From: Phenylobacterium aquaticum
Lineage (GTDB): Bacteria; Pseudomonadota; Alphaproteobacteria; Caulobacterales; Caulobacteraceae
Length of the DNA stretch: 42,447 nt
NCBI RefSeq assembly: GCF_947378715.1
Contig: NZ_CANCLE010000010.1
Span: 1-42,447 of the forward strand
Reading direction: 5' to 3'
Shown: one piece after another, positions 33,579 to 41,776 of the stretch
Layout: every line of letters begins with the position of its first letter
How positions within the stretch are numbered: the first letter of the stretch is position 1
Position numbers and translations under genes: made by a program
The notes under the pieces: model-generated
What the model saw: only the letters and a program-made list of their open reading frames with translations
Database searches by the model: none
What the model was told of the DNA's origin: nothing

Positions 33579-36500
33579 GCGACGCGCCGCCCGAGATCGA
33601 GGCCGCGCCGCGCTCCCCCTCGGTGATGAACCGCCTGGTCGCCTTCGCCCTGGCGCAGCCGCTGCTGATCCTCATCATCGCCCTGCTGCTGGTCGGCATG
33701 GGCGTGCGCTCCCTGACCCGCCTGCCGGTCGACGCCTATCCCGACCTGTCGCCGCCCAGCGTCGAGCTGATCACCCAATGGCCCGGCCACGCCGCCGAGG
33801 AGGTCGAGCGGCTGATCACCGTGCCGATCGAGCGCGGCCTGAACGGCGTGCCCCAGACCACCACCTCCCGCTCGGTCTCGCTCTATGGCCTCAGCGACGT
33901 GGTGCTGAACTTCAAGGATGGGACAGACAACAATTTCGCCCGCCAGGAGGTGTTCAACCGGCTGGGCGACCTCAGCCTGCCGGACGGGGTCGCGCCCTCG
34001 GTCTCGCCGCTCACCTCGCCGTCCGGCCTGATCTATCGCTACGTGCTGCAAAGCCCCGACCGCTCGCCCATGGAGCTGAAGACCCTGGAGGAGTGGACCG
34101 TCGAGCCGGCCTATCGCGCCGTGCCGGGCGTCGCCGATGATTCCGGCTTCGGCGGCGGCTCGATGCAGTACCAGGTGATGCTGGACCAGGCGAAGATCGC
34201 CGGCTTCGGCCTGTCCGCCGCCCAGGTGGAATCGGCCATCGCCGCCAACAACGCCAATGCCGGCGGCGGCTTCTATTCCCAGGGCGGCCAGTTCTACTAT
34301 GTGCGCGGCGAGGGCCGGCTGGAGACCGTCGAGGACATCGGCAAGATCGTCCTGGCCGTGCATGACGGGGTCCCGGTCCTGCTCAAGGACGTCGGCAAGG
34401 TCGGCATCGGCATAGCGCCCCGGCTGGGCCAGTTCGGCTACCAGACCCAGGATGACGCGGTCGAGGGCGTGGTCATGCTGCGCACCGGGGAAAAGACCCA
34501 GGACGTGCTCAAGGGCGTCCAGGCCAAGACCCGGGAGCTGAACGACCAGGTCCTGCCCAAGGACGTCAAGATCGTCCCCTTCTATGACCGCACCCAGCTG
34601 ATCCACCTGACCACCGACATCGTCATGGAGAACCTGCTGCGCGGCATGGTCCTGGTGGTCGTAGTGCTGATCTTCTTCCTCTACGACGTCCGCGCCGGCC
34701 TGATCGTCGCCACCACCATTCCGCTGGCGCTTTTGTTCGCCTTCGTCTGCCTGGACATCCAGGGGGCGTCGGCCAACCTCTTGTCCATCGGGGCGATCGA
34801 CTTCGGCATATTGGTCGATGGCGCGGTGGTGATGGTCGAGAACATCTTCCGCCAGATCGCGCTGCGCGAAGGCGCGCCGATGAACGTCCGCGAAGTGGTC
34901 CGTGACGCCGCCGCCGAGGTGGACCGGCCGCTGTTCTTCGCCGTGGCGGTGATCGTGGTCAGCTTCCTGCCGATCTATGTGCTGTCGGGTCCCTCGGGCA
35001 TCCTGTTCAAGCCCATGGCCGACACCATGGTCTTCGCCCTGATCGGCTCGCTGGCCGTCACCTTGGCCCTGCTGCCGGTGCTCTGCGCCTGGTTCATGCG
35101 GGCCGGCGTGAAGGAGCGGCGCAACCGCGCCTTCGAGGCGGTCAAGGCCGCCTATATCAAGGGGCTGGACGCCTGTCTGGCCCATCCCTGGCGCACCACG
35201 GCGGCGACCGGCGTGGTGCTGGCGGCCTCCCTGCTCCTGCTGCCCTTCATCGGCGGCGAGTTCATGCCGCAGCTGGACGAAGGCACGCTCTGGGTGCGGG
35301 CGACCATGCCCTACACGATCTCCTTCGATGAATCGGCCAGGATCGCGCCCCAGATCCGCGACATCCTGCGATCCTTCCCGGACGTGACCATGGTCTCCTC
35401 CGAGCTGGGGCGGCCGGATGACGGCACCGACCCCACCGGCTTCTTCAACGCCGAGTTCTTCGTGGGCCTGAAGCCCTATTCCCAGTGGACCGGGCCCTAT
35501 CGGAACAAGGCCGGGCTGATCAAGGCGATCAACCAGAAGCTCCAGGCCTTTCCGGGCATCACCTTCAACTACACCCAGCCGGCCGAGGACGCGGTCGACG
35601 AGGCCGAGACCGGCCTGAAGAGCGCCCTGGCGGTCAAGGTGTTCGGAACCGACCTCGTCACCCTTCAACAGAAGGGCAAGGCGATCAAACGGGTGCTGGA
35701 GCATGTGCGCGGCATCCACAACGTCACCCTGGTGCAGGAGCTTGGCCAGCCCAGCCTGACCCTCAAGGTCAACCGCGACGCCATCTCCCGCTACGGCCTC
35801 AACGTCTCCGACATCAATGCGGTCATCCAGACCGCCATCGGCGGCGATGTCGCCACCCAGGTGGTGCAGCAGGAAAAGCAGTTCGACCTGGTCGTGCGGC
35901 TGGACGAGAAGTACCGCGACAATCCGCAAGCCATCGGCGACATCCTGGTCGCGACCCCCGGCGGCCAGCAGATCCCGCTGAAGACCTTCGCCGACATCGC
36001 CGTCACCAATGGCGCGGCCTTCGTCTATCGCCAGGACAATTCCCGCTATATCGGCGTGCAGTTCTCGGTCGAGGGCCGCGACCTGGCGGGCGCGGTCGGC
36101 GAGGCGATCTCCCAGGTCAAGGCCAAGGTCGACCTGCCGCGCGGCTATCGCGCCGACTGGGGCGGGGAATATTCTGAATACACCGCCTCGCGAGCCCAGC
36201 TCAGCGTGATCCTGCCTCTGACCGTGGCGATCATCTTCTTCCTGCTGTTCATGCTCTACGCCAATTTCAAGTTCCCCTTCATCACCGTGCTGGGGGTGCT
36301 GCTGTCGGCGCCGGTCGGTGGCCTGATCGCTTTGTGGGTGACGGGCACTCCGTTCTCTGTCTCGTCCGGGGTCGGGTTCCTGGCCCTGTTCGGGGTCTCG
36401 GTGCAGACCGCCGTGGTGTTCATCTCCTATGTCAACGAGCTGCGTCGCGACGGCGTGCCGCTAGAGCAGGCGGTGCGGGAAGGGGCGATCCTGCGCCTGC

Positions 36501-36700
36501 GGCCGATCATGATGACCGCCCTGGTGGCGGCGCTCGGCCTCTTGCCAGCGGCGCTCGCCACCGGGGTCGGCACCGATTCCCAGCGGCCCTTCGCCCTGGT
36601 GATCGTCAGCGGCCTGTTCTCGCGCCTGCTGATCAGCGTCTTCCTGATGCCCGCCCTCTACATGCTGGTGGCCCGGCCGGACGATCGCCTGGAGGTCTGA
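33575..36700 (+). CDS. RND inner-membrane efflux pump, heavy-metal (CzcA/HME) type
   Basis: 1041 residues with the 12-helix RND layout: helix near 25-45, a large periplasmic porter loop, helices from about 340 to 540, a second loop and helices from about 870 on. The HME signature DFGILVDGAVVMVEN (about 409-423) carries the two aspartates and glutamate used in proton relay by CzcA. This points to a metal cation exporter rather than drug type. The specific metal cannot be read. No metal-responsive regulator sits directly beside it; a diheme cytochrome gene follows after 66 bases. Identification as HME-RND is strong. Confidence 0.95.
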   Translation: MSDAPPEIEAAPRSPSVMNRLVAFALAQPLLILIIALLLVGMGVRSLTRLPVDAYPDLSPPSVELITQWPGHAAEEVERLITVPIERGLNGVPQTTTSRSVSLYGLSDVVLNFKDGTDNNFARQEVFNRLGDLSLPDGVAPSVSPLTSPSGLIYRYVLQSPDRSPMELKTLEEWTVEPAYRAVPGVADDSGFGGGSMQYQVMLDQAKIAGFGLSAAQVESAIAANNANAGGGFYSQGGQFYYVRGEGRLETVEDIGKIVLAVHDGVPVLLKDVGKVGIGIAPRLGQFGYQTQDDAVEGVVMLRTGEKTQDVLKGVQAKTRELNDQVLPKDVKIVPFYDRTQLIHLTTDIVMENLLRGMVLVVVVLIFFLYDVRAGLIVATTIPLALLFAFVCLDIQGASANLLSIGAIDFGILVDGAVVMVENIFRQIALREGAPMNVREVVRDAAAEVDRPLFFAVAVIVVSFLPIYVLSGPSGILFKPMADTMVFALIGSLAVTLALLPVLCAWFMRAGVKERRNRAFEAVKAAYIKGLDACLAHPWRTTAATGVVLAASLLLLPFIGGEFMPQLDEGTLWVRATMPYTISFDESARIAPQIRDILRSFPDVTMVSSELGRPDDGTDPTGFFNAEFFVGLKPYSQWTGPYRNKAGLIKAINQKLQAFPGITFNYTQPAEDAVDEAETGLKSALAVKVFGTDLVTLQQKGKAIKRVLEHVRGIHNVTLVQELGQPSLTLKVNRDAISRYGLNVSDINAVIQTAIGGDVATQVVQQEKQFDLVVRLDEKYRDNPQAIGDILVATPGGQQIPLKTFADIAVTNGAAFVYRQDNSRYIGVQFSVEGRDLAGAVGEAISQVKAKVDLPRGYRADWGGEYSEYTASRAQLSVILPLTVAIIFFLLFMLYANFKFPFITVLGVLLSAPVGGLIALWVTGTPFSVSSGVGFLALFGVSVQTAVVFISYVNELRRDGVPLEQAVREGAILRLRPIMMTALVAALGLLPAALATGVGTDSQRPFALVIVSGLFSRLLISVFLMPALYMLVARPDDRLEV

Positions 36701-36766
36701 CGCCGCCGGCGGTTGCCGGCTCCGGACCGCCTGGATAGGGTTGGGTCCTGGTGTCCAAGGAGCCCT

Positions 36767-37753
36767 ATGCGCGCCCTCTTTCCGCTGCTCTGCGTCCTGG
36801 GCGCGCTCACCGCCTGCGGGCCGGCGCCCGCCCCCCTCGCCAAGCCGCCGGCCGCGCCGGGTCCCGGCCTGGCCTGGGCCTATCCCGATGGCCCTGAGGC
36901 GCCGATCCCGCCTGCGCCGCCGGGCCCACAGACGCTTCCCGGGTCGTCGCGGACCTTCACCCAGGCCGAGCTCAGCGACGACAGCCATGTGGTCGACTGG
37001 TCGCCGCAGGACCATCCGCCGGCGCCGCAGTCCGTCACCAGCCGAAGGCCGGGTGGCCCGCTCCCCTGCGCGGAGTGTCATCTCTATAGCGGGACGGGGT
37101 TTGTCGGCGCCGCCGACCTCAATGGCCTGCCCGCCGCCTATATCGTCCAGCAGGTCGGTGAGTTCCGCGCCGGCCGTCGGGTTTCCGCCCAGCAGCCCCG
37201 GCGGGCCGACACCGAGGAGATGATCGCCGTCGCCAAGGCCGTGACCGACGCCGAACTGGCCCAGGCCGCAGCCTATTATGCGTCCCTGCCGCGCCGGCCC
37301 TTCGTGCGGGTGGTCGAGGCCGATACGGCGCCGGCCGTGAAGCCCAGTCCCTGGGGCTGGATGGACCTGGTGGAGGGCGCCCCGGCCCAACCGCTGAACG
37401 GCGCGATCGTGGAGGTGGCGGAGTCCTGGCCGCGCATGGCGCTGCACGATCCCCATGCCGGCATCGTCGACTATGTCCCCCGGGGTTCGATCGCCCGGGG
37501 CGAGGCCCTGGTCCGCTCCGGCGGCCCGGGCGGCCAGCCCTGCGCCAGCTGCCATGGCGGCGATCTCAAGGGCCGGGACGGCGCTCCGCCCCTGGCCGGC
37601 CGGGCGCCGGCCTATCTGGCCCGCATGCTCTGGGATATCCGCTCCGGCGCCCGGTCCGGGCCTGCGGTGGCTCAGATGCTGGTCCCCGCCTCGGGCCTGT
37701 CCGACGCCCAGATCACCGACATCACCGCCTATCTGGCCTCCAAGGCGCCCTGA
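36767..37753 (+). CDS. Diheme cytochrome c lipoprotein
   Basis: 328 residues. A lipoprotein signal ends at LTAC with C17, followed by a proline-rich linker (about 18-60). Two heme-binding CxxCH motifs are present: CAECH (101-105) and CASCH (259-263). Distal methionine candidates are M152 and one in the C-terminal half (QMLVPASG). This is the double-domain cytochrome c553-like arrangement that carries electrons in the periplasm, anchored to the outer or inner membrane by lipid. It follows the RND pump on the same strand with AAGGAG 4 bases before the ATG. A functional link to efflux is uncertain; it may be an independent gene. Confidence 0.9.
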   Translation: MRALFPLLCVLGALTACGPAPAPLAKPPAAPGPGLAWAYPDGPEAPIPPAPPGPQTLPGSSRTFTQAELSDDSHVVDWSPQDHPPAPQSVTSRRPGGPLPCAECHLYSGTGFVGAADLNGLPAAYIVQQVGEFRAGRRVSAQQPRRADTEEMIAVAKAVTDAELAQAAAYYASLPRRPFVRVVEADTAPAVKPSPWGWMDLVEGAPAQPLNGAIVEVAESWPRMALHDPHAGIVDYVPRGSIARGEALVRSGGPGGQPCASCHGGDLKGRDGAPPLAGRAPAYLARMLWDIRSGARSGPAVAQMLVPASGLSDAQITDITAYLASKAP

Positions 37754-37783
37754 TCCGTGGAGGGGCGCCCCCGATCGGCAGGC

Positions 37784-37824
37784 TTGACTTTCCATATGCG
37801 TCAGTTATTTCTTACATATGAAAG
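37784..37824 (+). promoter_or_regulatory. Promoter and inverted-repeat operator of the winged-helix gene
   Basis: A -35 candidate TTGACT (37784-37789) and -10 candidate TTATTT (37805-37810, spacing 15) overlap an inverted repeat: CTTTCCATATG (37788-37798) and CATATGAAAG (37815-37824), complementary apart from one extra C. Start of transcription would fall near 37817. The arms straddle the -10, a typical autorepressor layout. Confidence 0.5.
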
Positions 37825-37835
37825 GGAGCGTCCAA

Positions 37836-38153
37836 TTGCCTAGCGCGGGAGACCAGCTATTGGCCAGGCTGTCGGCGCTCGCCAGTCCGCATCGCCTGCG
37901 GATCATCGCCGCCCTCACCGCCGGCGGCCGCAACTATGTCAGCCAGCTGGCCCGCGAGATCGGCATCAGCCGCCCCCTGTTGCACCTGCATCTTCAGAAG
38001 CTGGAGGAGGCCGGCCTGGTCACCAGCCAGCTGGAGCTCGGCGCCGACGGCAAGGCGCTCAACTATTTCGAGGTCGCGCCCTTCGTCCTCGACCTGACCC
38101 CCGCCGCCATCACCGCCCTGGTCGCCACCCTCACCACGAAATCCGAGACCTGA
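37836..38153 (+). CDS. Small ArsR-like winged-helix regulator
   Basis: 105 residues from TTG at 37836, chosen because AAAGGGAG (37821-37828) lies 7 bases before it and the likely promoter would start transcripts at about 37817; an in-frame ATG at 37818 is the alternative and adds 6 residues. The core is a winged helix: LASPHRLRIIAALTAGG, then YVSQLAREIGISRPLLHLHL (recognition helix) and KLEEAGLV. It contains no cysteine, so it is not a thiol metal sensor of the ArsR type. It probably represses its own operon through the inverted repeat upstream. Its stop lies 12 bases before the next gene. Confidence 0.85.
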   Translation: MPSAGDQLLARLSALASPHRLRIIAALTAGGRNYVSQLAREIGISRPLLHLHLQKLEEAGLVTSQLELGADGKALNYFEVAPFVLDLTPAAITALVATLTTKSET

Positions 38154-38165
38154 GAAGGAACCCCC

Positions 38166-38423
38166 ATGTCCGCCCCCGTCTTCTTCACCACCCTCAGCCT
38201 CATCCTCGGCACCGTGATCGTGGTGTTCGGCCTGCGGGCCTATGCCGCCATCCAGCAGGCCAAGGCCCGCCTGGGCGCGGAGGAGGCCTATCGCCAGATC
38301 GCCGAGAAGGCCGTGGCCGGCCAGTCCGAGACCGCCGCCGCCCTGGCCGGTCTCCAGTCCGTCCTGGCCGACGTCCCCGCCCGCCTGGCCGCCGTGGAGA
38401 AGATCCTGAAGCAGGTGGAGTAG
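38166..38423 (+). CDS. 85-residue membrane-anchored coiled-coil protein
   Basis: One hydrophobic segment at about 6-24 (FFTTLSLILGTVIVVFGL) is followed by an alanine-, glutamate- and glutamine-rich helical tail of about 55 residues, likely a coiled coil facing the cytosol. A ribosome-binding site AAGGAA sits about 6 bases before the ATG. It directly follows the winged-helix regulator gene (12-base gap), so they are probably co-transcribed, and the protein may act on or be controlled by the regulator. No family name is recognised. Confidence 0.8.
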   Translation: MSAPVFFTTLSLILGTVIVVFGLRAYAAIQQAKARLGAEEAYRQIAEKAVAGQSETAAALAGLQSVLADVPARLAAVEKILKQVE

Positions 38424-38510
38424 GGGGCGTTCATCCGATCCCGGCCCATTGCCCCCCACGCCTTGCGCCATTAGAGGTGGCCCCCCGCTTCCACCCCGGC
38501 TTTTGTCTCC

Positions 38511-39719
38511 ATGACCCTTTCCCTCGACGACGTCCGCGCGGCCGCTGACCGGCTGAAGGGGCATATTGAGCGCACGCCGCTGCGCCATAGCCGCACCCTG
38601 TCGGAGATCACCGGGGCCGAGGTGTGGGTGAAGTTCGAGAACCTGCAATTCACCGCCGCCTATAAGGAGCGCGGCGCGCTCAACACCCTGCTGCAGCTGG
38701 GAGACAATGTCGCCAAGCGCGGGGTGATCGCCGCCTCGGCCGGCAATCACAGCCAGGGCCTGGCCTATCACGCCGCCCGGCTGGGCATACCGGTCACCAT
38801 CGTCATGCCGCGCAACACCCCCTTCGTGAAGGTGCAGCAGACCCGGGCCCATGGGGCCAATGTGGTGCTGGAGGGCGAGAACTATGACGAGGCCTCTGCC
38901 GTCGCCTACCGGCTCTGTGCGGAGCGCGACCTCAATTTCATCCACCCGTTCAACGACCTGCAGGTCATGGCCGGCCAGGGCACCGTGGCGCTGGAGATGC
39001 TTGAGGACCAGCCGGATCTCGAGGTGCTGCCGATCCCGATCGGCGGCGGCGGTCTGATCGCCGGCTGCGCCACCGTGGCCAAGTCGCTCAACGCCAATAT
39101 CCAGGTGGTGGGGGTGGAGCCGGCCATGTACCCCTCCTTCACCGCCAAGATGCGCGGGGTGAACGGCACGCCGGGCGCCGGCGGGGCGACCATCGCCGAG
39201 GGCATCGCCGTCAAGTCGGTGGGGGAGCTCTCCTATTCCATCGCCCGGCCGCTGATCGACGAGGTGCTGCTGATCGAGGAGCCGCATTTCGAGCGCGCCG
39301 TCGCCCTCTACTGCAATGTGGAGAAGACCGTGGTCGAAGGCGCGGGCGCCGCGTCGCTCGCCGCCCTGCTGGCCTATCCCAGCCATTTCGCCGGCAAGAA
39401 GGTCGGGCTGATCATCACGGGCGGCAATATCGACACCCGCCTCCTGGCCTCGGTCCTGACCCGCGAGCTGATCCGCGACCAGCGGCTGGTCTCGATCCGC
39501 ATCATCGGCGACGACCGGCCGGGCTTGCTGGCCAATGTCTCGGCGATCATCGGCAATATGGGGGCCAATATCATCGAGGTCGCCCACAACCGCCTGTCCT
39601 TGGACGTGCCGGCCAAGGGCGCCGAGTTCGACGTCACCATGGAAACCCGCGACGCCCAGCACACCCAGGAGATCATGGATGCGCTGCGGGTGGCCGGCTA
39701 TCCTCCGCGCACGATCTAG
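38511..39719 (+). CDS. Threonine ammonia-lyase with C-terminal ACT domain
   Basis: 402 residues. A PLP enzyme that deaminates threonine to 2-oxobutyrate. The PLP lysine is K52 in TAAYKERGAL; the phosphate loop is SAGNHSQGLAYHA, and the glycine-rich GGGGLIAG follows. A C-terminal ACT domain (about 325-402, with RIIGDDRPGLLANVSAIIG) suggests amino-acid binding for allosteric control. The single ACT domain and length fit the catabolic or TdcB/IlvA-short type rather than full biosynthetic IlvA with two regulatory modules. No ilvBCDE genes adjoin it. No ribosome-binding site is clear before the ATG. The TAG overlaps the ribosome-binding site of the FKBP gene downstream. Confidence 0.94.
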   Translation: MTLSLDDVRAAADRLKGHIERTPLRHSRTLSEITGAEVWVKFENLQFTAAYKERGALNTLLQLGDNVAKRGVIAASAGNHSQGLAYHAARLGIPVTIVMPRNTPFVKVQQTRAHGANVVLEGENYDEASAVAYRLCAERDLNFIHPFNDLQVMAGQGTVALEMLEDQPDLEVLPIPIGGGGLIAGCATVAKSLNANIQVVGVEPAMYPSFTAKMRGVNGTPGAGGATIAEGIAVKSVGELSYSIARPLIDEVLLIEEPHFERAVALYCNVEKTVVEGAGAASLAALLAYPSHFAGKKVGLIITGGNIDTRLLASVLTRELIRDQRLVSIRIIGDDRPGLLANVSAIIGNMGANIIEVAHNRLSLDVPAKGAEFDVTMETRDAQHTQEIMDALRVAGYPPRTI

Positions 39720-39728
39720 GAGTTGCAG

Positions 39729-40247
39729 ATGAAGCGTCTTTTCGTCGTCCTGGCCTGCGCGATGGCCCTGGCCGGCTGCGGTCCGGACAAGAAGGCGGCG
39801 GCCGAGAACCTGACCGCGGCCAAGGCCTTCCTGGCGACCAACGCCAAGGACCCGGCGGTCCATGTCCTGCCCGACGGCCTGCAGTTCAAGGTGGTCCGGA
39901 CCGGTCCGGCCGACGGCCTGCGGCCGCAGAAGCAGGACGAGGTCAAGGTCCACTATGAGGGCAAGCTGCTCGGCCCTCCCGGCCAACCCCTGGCCGGCAA
40001 GGTGTTCGATTCCTCCTATGATCGCGGCGTTCCGGCCTCCTTCCCGCTCAACGGCCTGATCCCGGCCTGGATCGAGGCCCTGGCCCTGATGCGCCCGGGG
40101 GACGAATGGATCCTCTATGTGCCGCCGGAGCTGGGCTATGGCGAGCAAGGGGCCGGCGGCGGCGACATTCCGGCCAATAGCGTGCTGATCTTCCGCATCG
40201 AACTGCTGGGCGTCCTGCCGGGCGTCGGGCGGATCGGCGCCGGCTGA
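39729..40247 (+). CDS. FKBP-type peptidyl-prolyl isomerase lipoprotein
   Basis: 172 residues from ATG 39729; AGGAG at 39718-39722 (6 bases before it) overlaps the upstream stop. The lipobox LAGC gives C17 as the lipidated residue. The FKBP domain follows from about 45, with DEVKVHYEGKLL, KVFDSSYDRG, FPLNGLIPAW and YVPPELGYGEQG, and the closing strand VLIFRIELLGV. It assists folding of periplasmic or outer-membrane proteins by proline isomerisation. The order of its elements is intact. Confidence 0.93.
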   Translation: MKRLFVVLACAMALAGCGPDKKAAAENLTAAKAFLATNAKDPAVHVLPDGLQFKVVRTGPADGLRPQKQDEVKVHYEGKLLGPPGQPLAGKVFDSSYDRGVPASFPLNGLIPAWIEALALMRPGDEWILYVPPELGYGEQGAGGGDIPANSVLIFRIELLGVLPGVGRIGAG

Positions 40248-40258
40248 GGCCAGCTTCC

Positions 40259-40840
40259 ATGACCCGGCCAGGCTTCGCGCTCTTCGAGACGGCGATCGGC
40301 CTGTGCGGGGTGATCTGGAACGAGGTCGGCCTGATCGGAACCCTGTTGCCGGAGGGCGAGGCGTCCGCCGCCCACGCCCGGATCGCGCGGCGCTGGCCCG
40401 CGGCGGTGGAGTCCGCGCCCTCGCCTGAAGCCGCCTTTGCGATCGCGGCGATCACATCCCTGATGGCCGACGGCCGCACCGACCTTACCGGGGTCGTGCT
40501 GGACATGGCCGGGATGTCCGAGTTCCTGGTCCGGGTCTATGCCGCCGCCCGCGCCGTGCCGCCGGGCCAGACCCGGACCTATGGTGAGATCGCTGCGGCG
40601 GCCGGCGCCCCCCGCGAGGCCCGCGCCGTCGGCCAGGCCATGGGCCGCAATCCCTGGCCCATCGTCGTGCCTTGCCATCGGGTGATGGGGGCCGGCGGCA
40701 AGCTGGTCGGCTTCTCGGCGCCGGGCGGAACCGACACCAAGCTCAAGTTGCTCTCGATCGAACAGGCCCGGCTGAGCGATGCACCTGGCCTGTTCGACGA
40801 TCTCGGCGGCCTGCCGATCGGCGTGCGGCCCGGGACTTAG
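40259..40840 (+). CDS. ogt: Methylated-DNA-protein-cysteine methyltransferase (Ogt type)
   Basis: 193 residues. It repairs O6-alkylguanine by transferring the alkyl group to its own cysteine, in a single-use reaction. The active site is VPCHRV with C139; the helix-turn-helix-like DNA-binding part is RTYGEIAAAAGAPREARAVGQAMGRNP. An N-terminal ribonuclease-like domain (about 1-85) is degenerate, as usual. No Ada regulatory domain is attached. It starts 11 bases after the FKBP stop. The stop overlaps the convergent secreted-protein stop at TTAG. Confidence 0.94.
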   Translation: MTRPGFALFETAIGLCGVIWNEVGLIGTLLPEGEASAAHARIARRWPAAVESAPSPEAAFAIAAITSLMADGRTDLTGVVLDMAGMSEFLVRVYAAARAVPPGQTRTYGEIAAAAGAPREARAVGQAMGRNPWPIVVPCHRVMGAGGKLVGFSAPGGTDTKLKLLSIEQARLSDAPGLFDDLGGLPIGVRPGT

Positions 40841-41394
40841 CCCGGACCTGCCGGGTTCATCACCGTCAGAATGAAGTTGGCCGTGCCATAGCCGGTCTTA
40901 GGCGCCGGGACCCGGACCTCGAACATCAGCTGGGACGAGCCGGCGACCGTGCCGGAATAGGTGGTGGCGCCGCCGGTGTTGGACTGCGGGACCCAGTCGC
41001 CGGCCATGCCGCGCACGGCGGCCTGCACCAGGGCCACCTGGGCCGGGGTGATATCCTCGACCGCCAGGCGGCAGATCTGGCGGGTGGTGTCGCTCATCAG
41101 GATGATCTGGCCCTGGGCGGAATTGACCGCGGCCGCGAAGCGTTCGCTGGGGCTGATGTCCTTGAAGGCGGCGAGGTCGGGCGCATAGCCGGAATCGGCC
41201 AGGATCACCCCGGCGGCGTCGAGGCCGGGTGAGGGCGGGTTGAAGGCCAGGGCGCCCTGGGCGTTGGCGGCGCAGGCCTTGAGCGCGGTGAGGGTGGCCT
41301 GGGCGACCGGCGCGGCGCCGGCGGTCTGGGCATGGGCGGCGCCTGCCAGGGCGCAAAGCGCGGTGGCGGTGAGCGCGGCGAGCGACGTTTTCAT
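40837..41394 (-). CDS. Small secreted protein of unknown family
   Basis: 185 residues from ATG 41394. The signal peptide is clear (KTSLAALTATALCALAGAAHAQ; cleavage after AHA at about residue 22). The mature part has two cysteines that could form a disulfide (in LKACAANAQ and RQICRLAVED), and a C-terminal serine/threonine-rich, strand-like region. I do not recognise the family. An in-frame extension upstream to 41610 lacks a plausible signal, so the shorter start is preferred. The promoter is in the intergenic region shared with flagellin. Confidence 0.82.
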   Translation of the reverse strand: MKTSLAALTATALCALAGAAHAQTAGAAPVAQATLTALKACAANAQGALAFNPPSPGLDAAGVILADSGYAPDLAAFKDISPSERFAAAVNSAQGQIILMSDTTRQICRLAVEDITPAQVALVQAAVRGMAGDWVPQSNTGGATTYSGTVAGSSQLMFEVRVPAPKTGYGTANFILTVMNPAGPG

Positions 41395-41776
41395 GGGTGT
41401 TCCTCCGGGCCGGCATGGGGCCCGCCCCTGGCCAGGACTGGCAACACCCCAACTCCCCGCATCGGGGTGGGGAACCCACAATGAGGCTTGGTGCGACGCT
41501 GCGCGGCTCGCGTTAAGACTTAGGAAGTGCTGTTTACGAAGATTAACGGCCCATCGCGCTGTGGCCCCGGCATCCCCGGCCACAGGCGAGAGTGAATCAA
41601 ACTTAAACACCGATAGAATATTCTATTTACTGTATACGATCGGAAATTCACTTCATCGCCGAACTTTCCTCCTGCGATTCACCGGGCGCTAATTAAGCCG
41701 GTGCTATTCGCTGTAGCGGGCAAAACGCCTGCGGCTGCCAAAATGACGGCCGGACACCTGAGAAAAGGACGACTTG
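41395..41776. other. 382-base intergenic region before flagellin
   Basis: No convincing gene is seen. It holds: a stem CTGTGGCC/GGCCACAG (41559-41566 with 41578-41585); GANTC sites at 41594-41598 and 41676-41680; a 14-base palindrome ATAGAATATTCTAT (41613-41626) in an AT-rich island of about 60 bases (41590-41650), unusual for this genome; and a possible sigma-54 promoter at 41718-41732. It must contain the promoters of both divergent genes. Confidence 0.6.
41718..41732 (+). promoter_or_regulatory. Candidate sigma-54 promoter of flagellin
   Basis: GGGCA (41718-41722) and CTGC (41729-41732) keep the GG-N10-GC spacing of sigma-54 promoters (GG 41719-41720, GC 41731-41732) but match the full consensus only partly. 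Transcription would start near 41744, leaving a 5' leader of about 33 bases. Caulobacter flagellin genes are known to use sigma-54. Weak evidence. Confidence 0.3.

Noticed and set aside
33491..35929. 812-codon open frame antisense to the RND pump
   Set aside because: Same effect of GC-rich codons; repetitive D/H/Q/G composition and no family motif.
37857..40148. 763-codon open frame antisense to several small genes
   Set aside because: It crosses four real genes and their junctions, so it cannot be a genuine gene.
41679..41699. Alternative sigma-54 site in the GGGCGCTAATTAAGC stretch
   Set aside because: Keeps GG-N10-GC but matches the -12 element worse than the site at 41718-41732.
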